Source: Phaseolus vulgaris
Taxonomy: Eukaryota; Streptophyta; Magnoliopsida; Fabales; Fabaceae
Direction: 5' to 3'
DNA: 64,000 bases
NCBI RefSeq assembly: GCF_000499845.2
Contig: NC_023758.2
Location: 13,734,427 to 13,798,426 of the forward strand
Part shown: in pieces, positions 24,151-37,300 of the stretch
How positions within the stretch are numbered: the stretch's first letter is position 1
How the letters are laid out: each line of letters opens with the position of its first letter
Position numbers and translations under genes: made by a program
Notes under the pieces: generated by a model
Seen by the model: only the letters and a program-made list of their open reading frames with translations
Databases searched by the model: none
What the model was told of the DNA's origin: nothing

Positions 24151-27100
24151 ATGGCGACCGATGGCGGGAAGAGCTTCGCGCGCAGGGACCGTCTGCGCGA
24201 GATCGAGGTGAAAGTTCAGAAATGGTGGGAAGAGAAAGAGGTCTTCAGAGCCGAACCGGGCGAGGTAAACCCTAAGCCGGGCGAGAAATTCTTCGGCAAC
24301 TTCCCCTTCCCTTACATGAACGGTTACCTTCACCTTGGCCACGCCTTCTCCCTCTCCAAACTCGAATTCGCCGCCGCCTTCCACCGCCTCCGTGGTGCCA
24401 ACGTCCTCCTTCCCTTCGCCTTCCACTGCACCGGCATGCCCATCAAAGCCTCCGCTGACAAACTCGCTCGTGAGATCCGCAATTTCGGTGACCCGCCGGT
24501 CTTCCCCACCCTAATCGAAGAAGAACAACAGCAACAAGAAGATGAACCTTCTGGAGATGGTGCTCCACCTGATAAATTCAAAGGGAAAAAGTCAAAAGCT
24601 GCTGCGAAGTCAACGGGTCAGGTTTACCAGTGGGAGATTATGCGGAGTGTAGGGATCTCCGATGCTGAGATATCCAAATTTCAGGATCCTTATAAGTGGC
24701 TTTCTTACTTTCCACCTTTGGCTGTTGAAGACCTTAAGGCTTTTGGATTAGGTTGTGATTGGAGAAGGTCGTTTATTACTACCGATGTAAACCCTTATTA
24801 TGATTCCTTTGTGAGGTGGCAGATGAGGAAGTTGAAGTCCATGGGAAAGGTTGTGAAGGATGTGAGGTACACTATTTTTTCTCCATTGGATGGTCAACCT
24901 TGTGCAGATCATGATAGAGCTAGCGGTGAGGGAGTTCAGCCTCAAGAGTACACTGTTCTCAAGATGGAATTGGTTTCTCCTTTCCCCGAAAAATTCAAGG
25001 TGTTGGAGGGAAAGAAGGTGTTTCTTGCTGCTGCAACTTTGAGACCTGAGACTATGTATGGTCAAACCAATGCTTGGGTGTTACCGGATGGGAAGTATGG
25101 GGCTTTTGAAATCAATGATAGTGAAGTATTTGTTCTTGCTCATAGGGCAGCGCTCAACCTTGCCTACCAGAACCACTCGCCGGTTCCGGGTAAACCGTCT
25201 TGCTTGCTTGAGCTCACTGGTCGTGACTTAATTGGACTTCCGCTGAAGTCTCCACTTTCCTTTAATGAGGTTATTTATGCGCTTCCCATGTTGTCAATTT
25301 TGATGGATAAGGGTACTGGAATTGTGACCAGTGTGCCCAGTGATGCTCCTGATGACTACATGGCTTTGCATGATTTAAAAGCAAAGCCTGCGTTCAGAGA
25401 GAAGTACGGAGTTAAGGATGAGTGGGTGATGCCTTTTGAGATTGTACCCATCGTTGAGATTCCACAGTTTGGAAACAAATGTGCAGAAACTATTTGCTTG
25501 CAGATGAAAATCAAAAGCCAGAATGATAAGGAAAAGCTTGCAGAAGCCAAGAAGCAAACTTACTTGAAAGGGTTCACTGAAGGGACGATGATTGTTGGGG
25601 AATTTGCCGGGAGAAAAGTTCAGGAAGCTAAACCCTTGATTAGGACCAAGCTTTTGGAAACAGGTCAGCATTTACTTTCTATTATTTTTTTAATATTGTG
25701 TAATATTGTTGTTCTTGTATAATATTGTGTGTTGACATGCTAAATTTTTTTGGCTCCACCTTCCAGGTCAGGCTATTGTCTATAGTGAACCAGAGAAACG
25801 GGTGATGTCAAGATCTGGTGATGAATGTGTTGTAGCCCTTACAGATCAGTGGTACCTTACATACGGAGAATCAGAATGGAAGAAGTTAGCAGAGGAGTGC
25901 CTCGCAAATATGAGCCTCTATTCTGATGAGACACGACATGGGTTTGAGCACACTTTAGGCTGGTTGAACCAGTGGGCCTGTTCACGATCGTTTGGTCTTG
26001 GGACACGCATCCCTTGGGATGAACAGTTCTTAGTTGAGTCTTTATCAGATTCCACCATTTACATGGCTTATTACACTATTGCTCACTATTTGCAGAATGG
26101 TGACATGTATGGATCCAGCGAGTCTATCATTAAACCCCAACAACTTACTGATGATGTATGGGATTATATTTTCTGTGATGGACCATATCCCAAGTTAACC
26201 GATATTTCATCATCTCTTTTGAACAAAATGAAGCGGGAGTTTGAGTATTGGTATCCATTTGATCTTCGAGTTTCTGGTAAGGACCTCATCCAGAATCATC
26301 TTACCTTCTCCATTTACAACCATACAGCAATTATGGCCAAGCATCACTGGCCTCGCGGGTTTAGATGCAATGGACACATTATGCTCAATTCAGAGAAAAT
26401 GTCAAAGTCCACAGGAAATTTCAGGACATTGCGTGAGGCAATTGAAGAATTTTCTGCTGATGCTACACGGTTCTCTTTGGCCGATGCTGGTGATGGTGTT
26501 GATGATGCAAATTTTGTCTTTGAGACTGCAAATGCTGCAATTCTACGGCTCACCAAAGAGATTGCATGGTATGAAGATAATCTGGCAGCAGAATCTTCCA
26601 TGAAAACTGGTCCCCCATCTACTTATTCTGATCGTGTATTTGCCAATGAGATTAACATTGCTATCAAGACAACTGAGCAAAATTACTCCAATTATATGTT
26701 TCGAGAAGCTCTCAAGACTGGCTTTTATGATCTTCAGGCCGCTAGAGATGAGTATAGGTTCTCGTGTGGGGTCGGGGGTTACAATCGTGACTTGGTGTGG
26801 CGCTTTATGGATGTGCAGACACGTCTTTTAGCACCCATCTGTCCGCATTATGCAGAATTTATTTGGAGAGAGCTTTTGAAGAAGGATGGTTTTGTGGTGA
26901 ATGCTGGCTTGCCGACAGCTGATACTCCTGATCTCACACTGAAGAGTGCTAATAAATATCTGCAGGACTCGATTGTTATGATGAGGAAGTTGCTTCAGAA
27001 GCAACTTTCGGGCTCAAAGAAGGGTAATAAGAAAGGTCCTCCGGTTGCATCACTGACAGAAAACAAGGTGACAGGCTTGGTATATGTAAATGAACAGTTT

Positions 27101-27508
27101 GATGGTTGGAAAGCTGAGTGCCTGAGTATTCTTCAGAACAAATTTAATAGAGATACTCGAACTTTTGCACCAGATTCAGAAATATCGGAGGCTTTACAAC
27201 AAAGTTCTGTAGGTCAATCTTCTAATTTTAAACAAATCCAAAAGCTTTGTATGCCTTTCTTGAGGTTTAAGAAAGAGGAAGCAATTTCTATTGGGGCACA
27301 AGCCCTGGATTTGAGATTGCCATTTGGTGAAATTGAGGTTCTTAAGGAAAACTTGGACTTGATCAAGAGACAGATAGGTCTGGAAGATGTGGAAATTTTA
27401 TCTGCTGCAGATGCGGATTCCTTGGCCAAAGCGGGAAAATTTTCTACTTTACTAAATCAAAATCCTCCATCCCCTGGAAGTCCAACTGCCATCTTTTTAA
27501 CTCAGTAG
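24151..27508 (+). CDS. LARS: Cytosolic leucyl-tRNA synthetase
   Basis: Exons 24151-25663 and 25767-27508 join in phase (GGT glycine split at residue 505) to 1,084 aa, the usual length for the eukaryotic/archaeal type. It charges tRNA-Leu with leucine in the cytosol. Class I signatures are intact: the HIGH box as HLGH at residues 61-64 (after PYMNGYL) and KMSKS at 715-719. The editing (CP1) domain shows TLRPET at 296-301 and GTGIVTSVPSDAPDDY at 388-403, with the conserved Asp residues. A Gln/Glu-rich insert (about 128-136) is ordinary for plants. The C-terminal domain ends SPGSPTAIFLTQ. No organellar transit peptide is visible, consistent with the cytosolic enzyme. The ATG lies in GGAAATGGCG context with GC-rich codons at the 5' end only. 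No damage is seen. Confidence 0.97.
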
Positions 27509-29512
27509 CTACTGGGTGAGTTTCTAGAAATTTTCCCTTAAACCAATTTCATAGTTTTCTCTTTGTCTCTGTAATCTAAACACGAACGTAATTTATTTTT
27601 AATTGGAAAATTTAACGTTTCAAGTTATTAAAGTTTGAGTTAGAATTTAATATTCTTTCTATTAAAAAGTATTCTTAAGTATAGTTGGTAGAGAATATTT
27701 GTTAGTAACTTGGAATGTTAGCATTCTCGTTATATCTGAAAATATAATTGCTTCACTGATATTGCATTAGTTTCCTGCTTTAGAAATTTTAGTCAAAGTG
27801 TTATTATTATTGTCAGGGTTGGGTGCAAGCGTGCTCATTGATGTTATTGTCATTTGTAGGTTGCGATAGTATTCAACTCCACCGAGGAACATGTAGTATG
27901 ATAACCTGATCTAAATTCTGCTTTGATGGTGGTTGGGGAGCTTGAACCTTTTTTTGTGGATAACAAGATTTTGTTGAAATTGCCGATGTAGAATTCAGTT
28001 TTGCTCGTCCTCCTATCCTGGGCCCTCAAAGATATATCTTCTCAGCTTTTAATTCCATTACACACCTCCTTCATTGTTTGCTCTACATCTTTTTGGCCAA
28101 GTTGTCAGCTTTCTGATTATTGAGAAAACTACATTTTGTACCATAATCTTCTTATGGTGATGGTTTATTTTATTTGATAATAGCATTAAATCATGCTAAA
28201 ATGTTTTGATCAAATTATAATCGTTGCTGGATTTCGAAGTTTATTCACAACATTTTACTCTTGAGCTTCAACATAGTTGAAAGTGGCGGACTTAGATTAA
28301 TTGCTAAAATGCCTTTTTATTTTTAATTTATTTTGATAGTGGATCTATAATAGATTCCAAAACTTGTAAATGATACATAATAATTAAGATTTTCTTATTC
28401 AAATTTTGTATTTTGTAGAGAACAGGAAATCAAAGTAATGCATACTCTTGCTAAATCATATTCTATTATTGATTGAAATTTAATTAAAAATTATAGATTT
28501 AGGTGAGACTCGTTAAATTTAAATGGGTTGGCATGCTTAGTTTGGGTCTTATTTTTTTATTGCAATATTATCTTATAATTCATTCTCGTTACTGAAGTGT
28601 TAAATTTAACATAAGTATTTGTTATGGATTATCTAATCTGTAATTTATAAGGGTCTTCCTTTTTACTACGAAAAGGTTAATTTGGGATTAATGTTTTACA
28701 TTCTGAATTATAGGCTAAGATTGTTGGGATATCGGAAGAATTAGACAGTTTAGTTCAAATTCTCCTGTTAGAGCAGCTGGAAGAATGGAGCAAAAATGTG
28801 GATCAAACAAAACATTTTCTGTTACTTAAAACAAATATATAATTAATATACTTTTGTTGAGATCATATGATGAATTCGTCATTACCGGAAGGATTGAAAC
28901 AATTTTTTAAGAAAATAAGTGTAAGTTATATGAGAAATCACAAAATTAATAAATAATAGAATAATATAGGGTTTAAAATAGGATAGGGTTCCTTAAGATT
29001 CTAAAACAAAAACAATACTCATTTCTTGTCAACCAAGCCTCAACTAATGGTATCTTAAAATCAACTCTTTACTTAAAAACGCTAATAAATAACAGGATTC
29101 AAAATAAGAATAAGAATTTTACAAAAGATCAAAATGCGAAATAAATGATTGAAAACTAAATGTAAAATATAACAATTTATCGGAGATAAAAAAAACATGT
29201 AAGCCGTACTTAATCACTAATATGTCATTTAATAAATATATTATCGATGTCAGATAATACAAATTAAAATAAATAAACTTTATAAGATCCAAAATATTTT
29301 TTTTAGAATCATATGAAAATATAGAAATGTCCAAGAAATCATAAAGTTATTTAAGTAAATATTCTCTTTTATTTAAATATAAGGATTAAAATACATGGTC
29401 TATGCAATTAGAATTTAGGACAAAGATTACATATCTGTGGAAAAGTTTTGTTACTAGTTATGTTTCAGATTTTTTTATTTTTTTTTATCAGGAACGATTA
29501 AGATTGTAGACA
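27509..29512. other. 3' UTR of leucyl-tRNA synthetase, then AT-rich intergenic DNA
   Basis: Two bases after the stop region a strong donor (GG|GTGAGT, about 27516) is followed by TTTGTAG|GTTGCG near 27860, so the 3' UTR may contain an intron. Beyond about 28,200 the DNA is AT-rich without gene features. Confidence 0.45.
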
Positions 29513-29520
29513 TAATAAAG

Positions 29521-31801
29521 CTGAAAAAATTACACAAATGGTGTAATTTCATACCAATTTTACAAGAATTGATAATTTCAGAAAATATTTCAAATTTGAA
29601 AAATTTGTGTTTAAAGAAACATGACTTCATATGTTTTCAATAGAAGATTTCAACTTGATTAAAATAGATATACCGAAGTTGTTATTATATCGTACAATTT
29701 TGGTTGAAAAAAAATTATTGTTGAAGTTGTGTTATATAAAAACGATTTTGATTAACAATTAAAACGTGACTAACTTTTTACAAGTGAAGTAGTTATATTT
29801 TATAACGATTTCAGTTCACTAACTTTTTTTTTTCTTAAAATGATAATATTTTAAAAGAAACTGGATTAAAAATAGGTTACGGAATAATTAAAAACATTTT
29901 ATTCTTTTATAAAGTATTTTGAAGAATTAAAAATATTTGAGTTTTTTTAAAATAAAATAAAGTGAGTGAATTAGATTTTATAGAATTGTTAATAAATGAG
30001 GCAGTGTTTATAGAATTATAAATAAATAAAAAAGTGCAAGTTAGAGATTTATTAAAAAAAACAAATGTAACAAAAATTTTAAAAATAACAAAATCTGAAG
30101 ATAATGGGAGACTTAAATTTTTTTTATACAGAACATACTTGTTTGTCCACCACTCTTTCTAAAAATGATGTTAATTTGGACTCAACTTATATTGTGTCCA
30201 TGACGCTAACTTTGGTTAAAATAAAATTGTCCATCCTAATCAAAAGCTTAAATACATAAATTAAAAATTTAATTGCAAAAATAAAAAATCTCCATGATTA
30301 TACTATCACATATAAAAAAACATGGCTAGGAAAATAAAAAAACTCTTGTTATGACCATTTAAGTAATTTTATTTACTTCTTTATCACAACTTATAAAATG
30401 AAATAGTTCACTATACAAGCAAAGCTATCAGTTATGTGATATGAGTTCAAGCAAGCAGTTTCCTAGACAAATCGCATTTTGCTAGAAAAGGGCGTACTAT
30501 GGGGACAAGGGGTATGGTCATATGACTACAAATGTAGCGGAATGCAAGAACTTCATTCATAAGAGAGCTCGTTCCTTGCCAATTTCTGCTTTGGTCAAGG
30601 TCACCTTTGAAAGAAAAAAAAACATGGTTTGTGGAGCGAGGGCTGGAGATGATGTTCCACGTAGGTCATTATTATTCAAAAGATATCACAACCTTACTCT
30701 GAAAAAATCAACAACATTCAACTATGTGTTTTATGCAAAGGTTTAATAGAGAGAATTCAAAATTTGATGTCCAATAATTAGTCACCCCCTAACATGGTCG
30801 ACGATTAGTGTCATATACAGTTAGATTAAATGATTGGTGGTATGATTGTGACCACTTTCAAGATCTTCAACTTCCTTATCCTCATGTAATGGTCGTTTGT
30901 TCTTCTTATCTTTAGATATGATGACATTGTTTAATCTAGTGTACAAACTCCACACCATTAAAAAGGATTATGAAGTTGAATTCCATTCAGTTTGAAACAA
31001 GGATTATTGATCTACTTATGCTAGACCAAATTTCATATCTAATTGTCACATGTGACACAAAGAGTCAGAACGACCAATCATTACTCGTTTGTAGAATGAA
31101 ATGGATCAACCAATTTAAAGGGCAAAAGAAATGTTCTTATTGTTGCAAATAAGGGCACAATAGGGGAAATTGTCTATTTAGACACTAGAATAATCCATTG
31201 TAATATTTATTTCGTCAAATATTTTAATATCATATTTTTAATAAATTATATTCAATATTTTTGTATGCATTTTGTTTTAACATAAATGTGTGTACTATTA
31301 TATTTTATATATATTATATAATTTATACTTTCATTAATATTGGTATTCGATAATCTAAAAATTTATATGTAAACACAAATTTCAATTAATTAAATATTTC
31401 TAATTTTTTAAAATACTTTATAAAATAATAAAATATTTTTATTTTATGTCATTTATTTTTAACCGAACTTTTTTAATAATATTTATGAAAAGAAAATCAC
31501 TGAACTAAATTCGTCATAAGATATGGTGACTTCAGTGTAAACAAAAGTTAATAATGTTAAATTCTTAATCAAAGTCATCTTCATGTCCACAACTTTAACA
31601 ATATTTTTTTTTTCAACAAAAGTCATATAATAATTTCAACGTATCTATTTTATTCTAGTTGAAATTGTTTATGGGAAACACAACTTCAAAATGATGAAGT
31701 TGTGCTCCTTGAACACGACTTCCCCAAATCAGTAATATTTTTTTGGAATTGGCCAGTCTTGTAAAATTAGTATAAAATTACACCATTTATATAATTTTTC
31801 C
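29521..31801. mobile_element. Mutator-like element with long TIRs, 2,281 bp
   Basis: Terminal inverted repeats of about 310 bp (29521-29835 and 31490-31801) start GAAAAA-TTA-A-AAATGGTGTAATTT and keep alignment through 'acttttg', 'gttgtg' and 'gatttcagttcac' blocks. The 8-bp flank TAATAAAG is duplicated exactly (29513-29520 and 31802-31809), within the 8-10 bp usual for MULEs. The interior carries a broken MuDR-type transposase. TIR arms have diverged by many substitutions, so the insertion is old. Confidence 0.9.
30480..31185 (+). pseudogene. Degenerate MuDR/MURA-type transposase (C-terminal part)
   Basis: GYGHMTTNVAECKNFIHKRA followed by RSLPISALVKVTFERK at about 30500-30610 is the conserved MULE segment just before the SWIM zinc finger. 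The SWIM finger follows as DWWYDCDHFQDLQLPYPHVM at about 30822-30885, with two Cys ligands replaced by Tyr. A CCHC zinc knuckle, CSYCCK then GHNRGNC, ends the protein but is split by a TAA at about 31149. Several frameshifts and stops separate the pieces, and the catalytic DDE region is missing. It cannot be functional. Confidence 0.85.
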
Positions 31802-31921
31802 TAATAAAGTCACTGACTAGTTTAATTGTGTAAAAAACCACTAGCTTGTAGTTATTATTGTTAGGATGAAAATCGAAAAATAACAGGACATTCCAACCAA
31901 GCATGTTTCAAATTCATGTTT

Positions 31922-32165
31922 TTAAAGGTAGGTTTCAAAGAGTGGCGCAGGGGCATAGGAACCAATAAAGACATCTCCATAAATGAACCCAACCAAACCT
32001 CCTTCAATCAATGAGCCAACCTAGTAGATCCAGTTATCAACAAAGTTTCCACTAACCACAACTAGGTCGAATGAGCAAGATGGGTTCATCGAACCACCAC
32101 TGAATGGACCAACAACTAGGATATTGGTATCCACTATGAACCCAATAACAATGGGTGAAATGAGA
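31922..32165 (-). pseudogene. TIP: Tonoplast aquaporin (TIP) C-terminal fragment
   Basis: Minus-strand codons read PIVIGFIVDTNILVVGPF, SGGSMNPSCSF, VVSGNFVDNWIY, a TAG where Trp is expected, then VGSLIEGGLVGFIYGDVF and IGSYAP. This is the C-terminal third of a TIP: helix 5, the second NPA loop, helix 6 and tail, ending with TAA at 31924-31922. The NPA motif is NPS and the selectivity-filter Arg after it is Cys, so the pore would be non-functional. The fragment stops abruptly at about 32165 where the CTTCTTCCTACACTT end of a repeat begins, so that element may have truncated it. The remainder was not found nearby. Introns cannot be judged from this short piece. Confidence 0.85.
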
Positions 32166-32720
32166 CAACTTCTTCCTACACTTCCATACTTTTGTAAACC
32201 CAAAAATACCCTTCTGAAAATGGATTTAGGTTCTGGTGTTTAATTTTTGGAGTTTAATGAAGTTTATGGCATTTCTTGCTTTGGTGGCGATGGTGGTTTG
32301 TTGGTGGTGCTAGTCAGAGGCTATGTGTTCTGGTTAGTGTTCCATGTTTTTTTATTTAAAATTCCAAATTGTGGAATTTGTAGACTTTCCGAATTACTAA
32401 ATGCAGAATGTAATAATTTGGATTAGTTGCATTCTTGATTGTGAAATTCACAATACAAATTTATATTTCGAATTTCACAGTCCATAATATAACTTTTTAT
32501 TTTGAATTGCACTATTTGGAAGGTAATTCAAGATATGGATAAACTTTTCGGATTGTACAATCTGGAATATTAGGAACAATTCAGAAGTCATTTGGATCTG
32601 AAATTACCTTTCGGATTGTGTAATATTGAATACAAAGTTATATTATGGATTGTATAATCTAGAAGATAACACATTTTACTTAGATTTAAAATATGTTTGA
32701 AGGTTATTGGCATAATCGAG
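32166..32720. repeat. Dispersed element with TTCTTCCT end and TAATCC-type palindromes
   Basis: Begins ACTTCTTCCTACAC at 32167 and continues with many short inverted words (GGATTGT-TAATCTGGAA, AATTTCACAATCC-type) at 32370-32660. The same vocabulary recurs at 47800-48010, 50527-50640 and 51410-51500. Right boundary unclear. Confidence 0.5.
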
Positions 32721-33199
32721 TTTAAATGTTTATCCTTTCAAATCTTCATTTTAATAATTGATAAAGTTATAATAAAGATGTTATCTATCATTCCTTTTTT
32801 GGTGTAATTGTAGAAGGATAATTGTTGAACTATGAAGATGGAATCCCAATTTTGGAGTAGAATATCCAATGAAGTAAATAAGATATCCCATATGGAAGAG
32901 TTCAATTTAATGAAATTTGTGGCCAATGAATATAAATTGATTGGAGGAGAATGTGTTAGGATTTTTCAACAAGGTTTAGATTGTTTCCAAACAAGCACAC
33001 CACATGAACACCACAAAAACACTAGGTTACCACTAAGACACCAACAACCACACTTACACAACTAGAACAAACTCATTCATGCAAAGCAAAGCAAACATAT
33101 AAACATAGATCCACCAAATTGTAACCAATGTGAACTTTCAAAAGGACTTTTACACAACACAACAACCAAATAAACATGATAAAATAAAAACCAAAATCA

Positions 33200-33500
33200 C
33201 AAAAGAACAAACACATGCTCCATAATCGATTATCTACCAATCACAATTGATTACCCTTTAAAAAATCACCCATAATCAATTATGTCATGCATATAATCGA
33301 TTACCTTGTAAAAAATCACCCATAATAATTTATCCTTCTAAAAACAACTATAATTGATTATGACACACGGATAATCAATTATTCTTTTAAAAAACATGTA
33401 TATTCAATTAACACTTATTGTGTATGGTTTGTATGATCGATTATGAGACTCTTTTGTCTTAAGTAACCAATTTATGAGATTCATAATCGATTAACACAAC
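33200..33500. repeat. Periodic ATAATCGATTAT-type repeats
   Basis: About eight variants of ATAATCGATTAT/ATAATCAATTAT appear roughly every 30-50 bp, many separated by CTTTTAAAAAATCACCC-like spacers. Each is itself palindromic. It looks like part of an old LTR or satellite-like block. Confidence 0.6.
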
Positions 33501-34345
33501 TTAATGCACTTTGCTCTATCAAATCTTACCTCAAAACACCGTAAAAACAAATCAACACGAAACCATAATGGGACCACCACTATATCCACCACAACCACCA
33601 CTTCAGAAAAATTTTTACTCGACATACAATCTCAGAACTTACCACCTTACTAGATTCACAAGCTCGGAACTCACAGTCAACTTTATTCAAAAATGTTGAC
33701 GGGATATCATGAACATGTTATTTTTTTACCTAGTAGAATTAACTTTCTCCATTAGTAAATACAAACATAAATTCTTATCAATGAAGAGTACTCAAGTTAA
33801 TGTAAAAGATAATAACTGTAAAAATCAAAGACGTAAACAATTTGTTTTTGGGTAAGAACAAGTAAAGGAAACGGTCGTTTAGCGGCAAGGCATGAGACGC
33901 GTCAATGACGAAAAGGACCCTTTGCACGTGTTTCGGTAAAGTTGAAATTCTCAAGCGTGCCACTAGGATAGCACAGTATCCTTATTAGTCTCTATTCTCC
34001 TTTTTCCATTATTCAAGCAAACTTTTCAAACCCAAAAATTAATATAAAAATGAAAATAAGATAAAATAAAATACACAAAAACAAGAAGAACAAAACGCGC
34101 AATCCAACATAACATTCACAACACAAACACACAGTTTCAATTGCATTTCTCTCTCTTTCTCGCAATTTCCATTTTCCGGTAAGATTTTCCTCGCTTTTTC
34201 GGGAAACCTCGAGATCTGCTCTGACTCCTGCGATTTCACGATTTCCCCTACTTTTTTCGATTTTCTTTGTGTTCTTCGCTCTGAAATTGCGTTTTTTCCC
34301 TTCCTTTTATTTCTTTAGGGTTTTGATTTGGGTTCCGTTTTTCCA
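33501..34345. other. Upstream region and 5' UTR of the RING-CH gene
   Basis: The last 200 bp become richer in CT runs (CTCTCTCTTTCTCGC at about 34150), typical of a plant 5' UTR. No start site or TATA box can be assigned with confidence. Confidence 0.4.
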
Positions 34346-37300
34346 ATGAGCGATCACTTGGTGCTGTTCGTTGACCGTCTCGCGCGCCCTGTCCCCGTTG
34401 ACCCGGTGGCGCAGCCGGCGCAGCTTCCCTCCGAGCCCTCTCCGCCTCCGGCCGCCGCTGATGCTGCCACAGCCGTCGCCGAGAGTTCCGGCACCGATCC
34501 GGTGGAGAATCGTGACGGCGACGGAGGTGATGAGGAGGAGCCGCTGATCCAGATGGCGGAGTGCCGCATCTGCCAGGAGGAGGACGGCGTTTCCAATTTG
34601 GAAACGCCCTGCGCCTGTAGCGGCAGTCTTAAGGTATCAATTTGTGTCTTTGAGACTTTATTTTCTTGGTTTTTTAATTTTGAATTTTAGGTTGGTTTTG
34701 TGGGATTATAGAAGTTAGAAGGATAAGTTTAATTTTATTTTTGTTAGTTATAATGATTTCTACCTTTTGATTTCGAAATTATGTTTTATTTTAAATGATC
34801 GTTCAATGTGGAAGACTGTTTTTAAGTGGTGATATTTAACTTGATTTTTGTGTTGATGGTAGTAACTGAGCAGATGTTTGCTTTGTCTTGGGTAGAAGGC
34901 TTTTAGTTTTGTGACTTTGTTGTGTATATGCACTTGTTTTTTGATGCTACCCTGGCCCAGATATGTTTATGAGATTTTAAATACGATATGATTTTTGCGT
35001 TCTTAGTGTATGTTTTGATTAAATTTTTCAAAACTTAAGTTTGAAGGCAAAATTGAAGCAAAAATCTGTTTGCAAATTGGTCCAAAAAATCAAACAGTGG
35101 ATTTTTGAAAACTTGTTGGGTGGCTCCTAACCGAAAGACAAGTCTGCTCTTAATTTATTATTTTACTGGGTTTGTAGATTAGATTCATGTTTTACTAAGA
35201 AATGACAGCTAAGTAATCTCATGAGAAGTTGCTCTGTGATATTCTTTATTTTCTGGTGAATGCATTAATATGAACAGCATTAATATTTTATTGTTATATG
35301 TGTCAGGTTGATTTTCATTTTTCACCTCTGTTTAGTATTCTTAATTCTTGGACTGTTTCCTTTTGGTTTTGTGCAGTATGCTCACAGAAAATGTGTCCAG
35401 CACTGGTGTGATGAGAAAGGAGACATTATTTGTGAGATATGTCATCAGGTATGATGATGGGAATGCTTATTTTAAGAGTGTAGCTTTATTATTGGACCTA
35501 GATGGGAAGGCGGTGGCTCCGCATAAAGTTTGTCTGTGTTTTCTTCGTTTGATGTTAAAAATTCTCACATAAAAGATTATTTTTTTCTGCCTATGAGGGT
35601 GCAGTGACAGGTTGAAGAACTATCCGTATGCTTGATTAACTGCTCTCAATTGATAAAAAGTTACTTCTGGAATTTCACCGAGATATTGGATGTAGTATTG
35701 AAATAAGTAAAAGATAATCACGACAAGTCGTTTAAGATCTTGCCCTGAGCTAATAGCCAGAATTCATAAGAAAATAGTTACTCCTCCAATAACCTTAACT
35801 GTCATATCTACTCTGTTCTGCTTGTTACATCCTCTGCTTACATATCCTCCATGAACTGAAATCTAATCCTTGCATGTCCACTGATTTGAGAATAACCGTC
35901 TTCCAACTGCATTTCTAACTACTGACTTCTCTCCTTTATGACATGCATCCGTTTTCCCTTTAAATAAACAAACCACTGTCGTGAACTTTCTTCAGCAACA
36001 ATAGGTTTAACATTCATGGATTTAAAAAATCTTTGTTTTTAATTTCTTGATTCAAAACCATTTCATATTAATCTTTTTATGAATGGTTGAACTGGCAATA
36101 TATTACAAAAAAGTGGTCTTGACTCTTAATTGTGTTAAATTTGAGATTCATTCATGCTTTTGGATGGGGATTTGAGGATAGGATGCCTGCTACCCACGTA
36201 CCAAACATGGGGATCTTGCTTAGCCATTCAAGATATTCTGGAGTTTTAGATGCCTGTACGAGGATGCATTTGTACTGTACACACCTTGTTCCATAACTTT
36301 CCTGCTTATGGAGGGGAAGGAAAAATATCATTCGCGTCTGCGTATAAAATATATTTGAAATTTTGTATTTTTAGATTTTATTAGTGTTCAGATTGCTTCT
36401 GTAAATTTCACATTTTGGTGTCTTATTTGAATCCTTGCAATTATATGTTGTGCTTAATTTGATGGGAGTTATTTCCCCTCCTTTTATACATGTAACACTC
36501 AGCCTTATCAACCTGGGTATACTGCACCACCGCCTCGTGCTAATCCTGAAGAAACTACCATTGATATAGGGTAAGCTGAAATTTTCATTTTCTGTATAAT
36601 GGTTCTCGATTACATTTTATGTGTAGTTGTTATCTTTGTAAGTTGTATTGAGGCCGTCATGCTTTATTTATAGACATTTGAAGATCATCTCCTTAACAAG
36701 TTGTCAATATTCTTGCAGTGGTGGCTGGACAATATCTGGCACTCCTTTGGACTTGCGTGATCCTCGGCTCTTGGCAATTGCAGAGGCAGAACGTCAATTC
36801 TTAGATGCTGAATATGATGAGTATGCTGCTTCCAATGCCAGTGGGGCTGCATTTTGCCGCTCAGCTGCTTTAATTGTAAGGCACTAACCTTGTGTTTCTT
36901 TCTACCAAATATAACTGTGTCAAGGTAATGGACAACACAATAGGACATAGGGTTGGGGAGTGATTGACCAAGCACTTTTTGGATCTCCAAACCAAGTTCA
37001 AATTTTGGTTAAAGTGGTTGATAATTTTATTCATTTATAATAGTTTCTGAGGAAAGTTGAAGCCCAAAATAAGCTGGACCGAATGGTACCATAAAATGAA
37101 GCTTCGCTTCATTTAGTTCTACTAGATACTTTCAGTGCATTTGTTACTCTTTATAATGTCAACAAACTAGTATGTGGACAAGATTTAAAGCCTAACTCAT
37201 TTTTTGGATCAGTTAATGGCTCTTTTACTCTTGCGGCATGCACTTTCTGTCTCAGATGGTGATTCTTCTGATGATGATCCATCCAATTTTTTCTCTGTAA

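Noticed and set aside
23923..24426. 167-codon minus-strand frame antisense to leucyl-tRNA synthetase exon 1
   Set aside because: It is the shadow of the GC-rich 5' coding sequence of the synthetase; Glu/Gly/Val-rich with no domain.
34354..34596. 80-codon minus-strand Ser/Ala/Gly-rich frame
   Set aside because: Antisense shadow of the Pro/Ala-rich N-terminus of the RING-CH protein.
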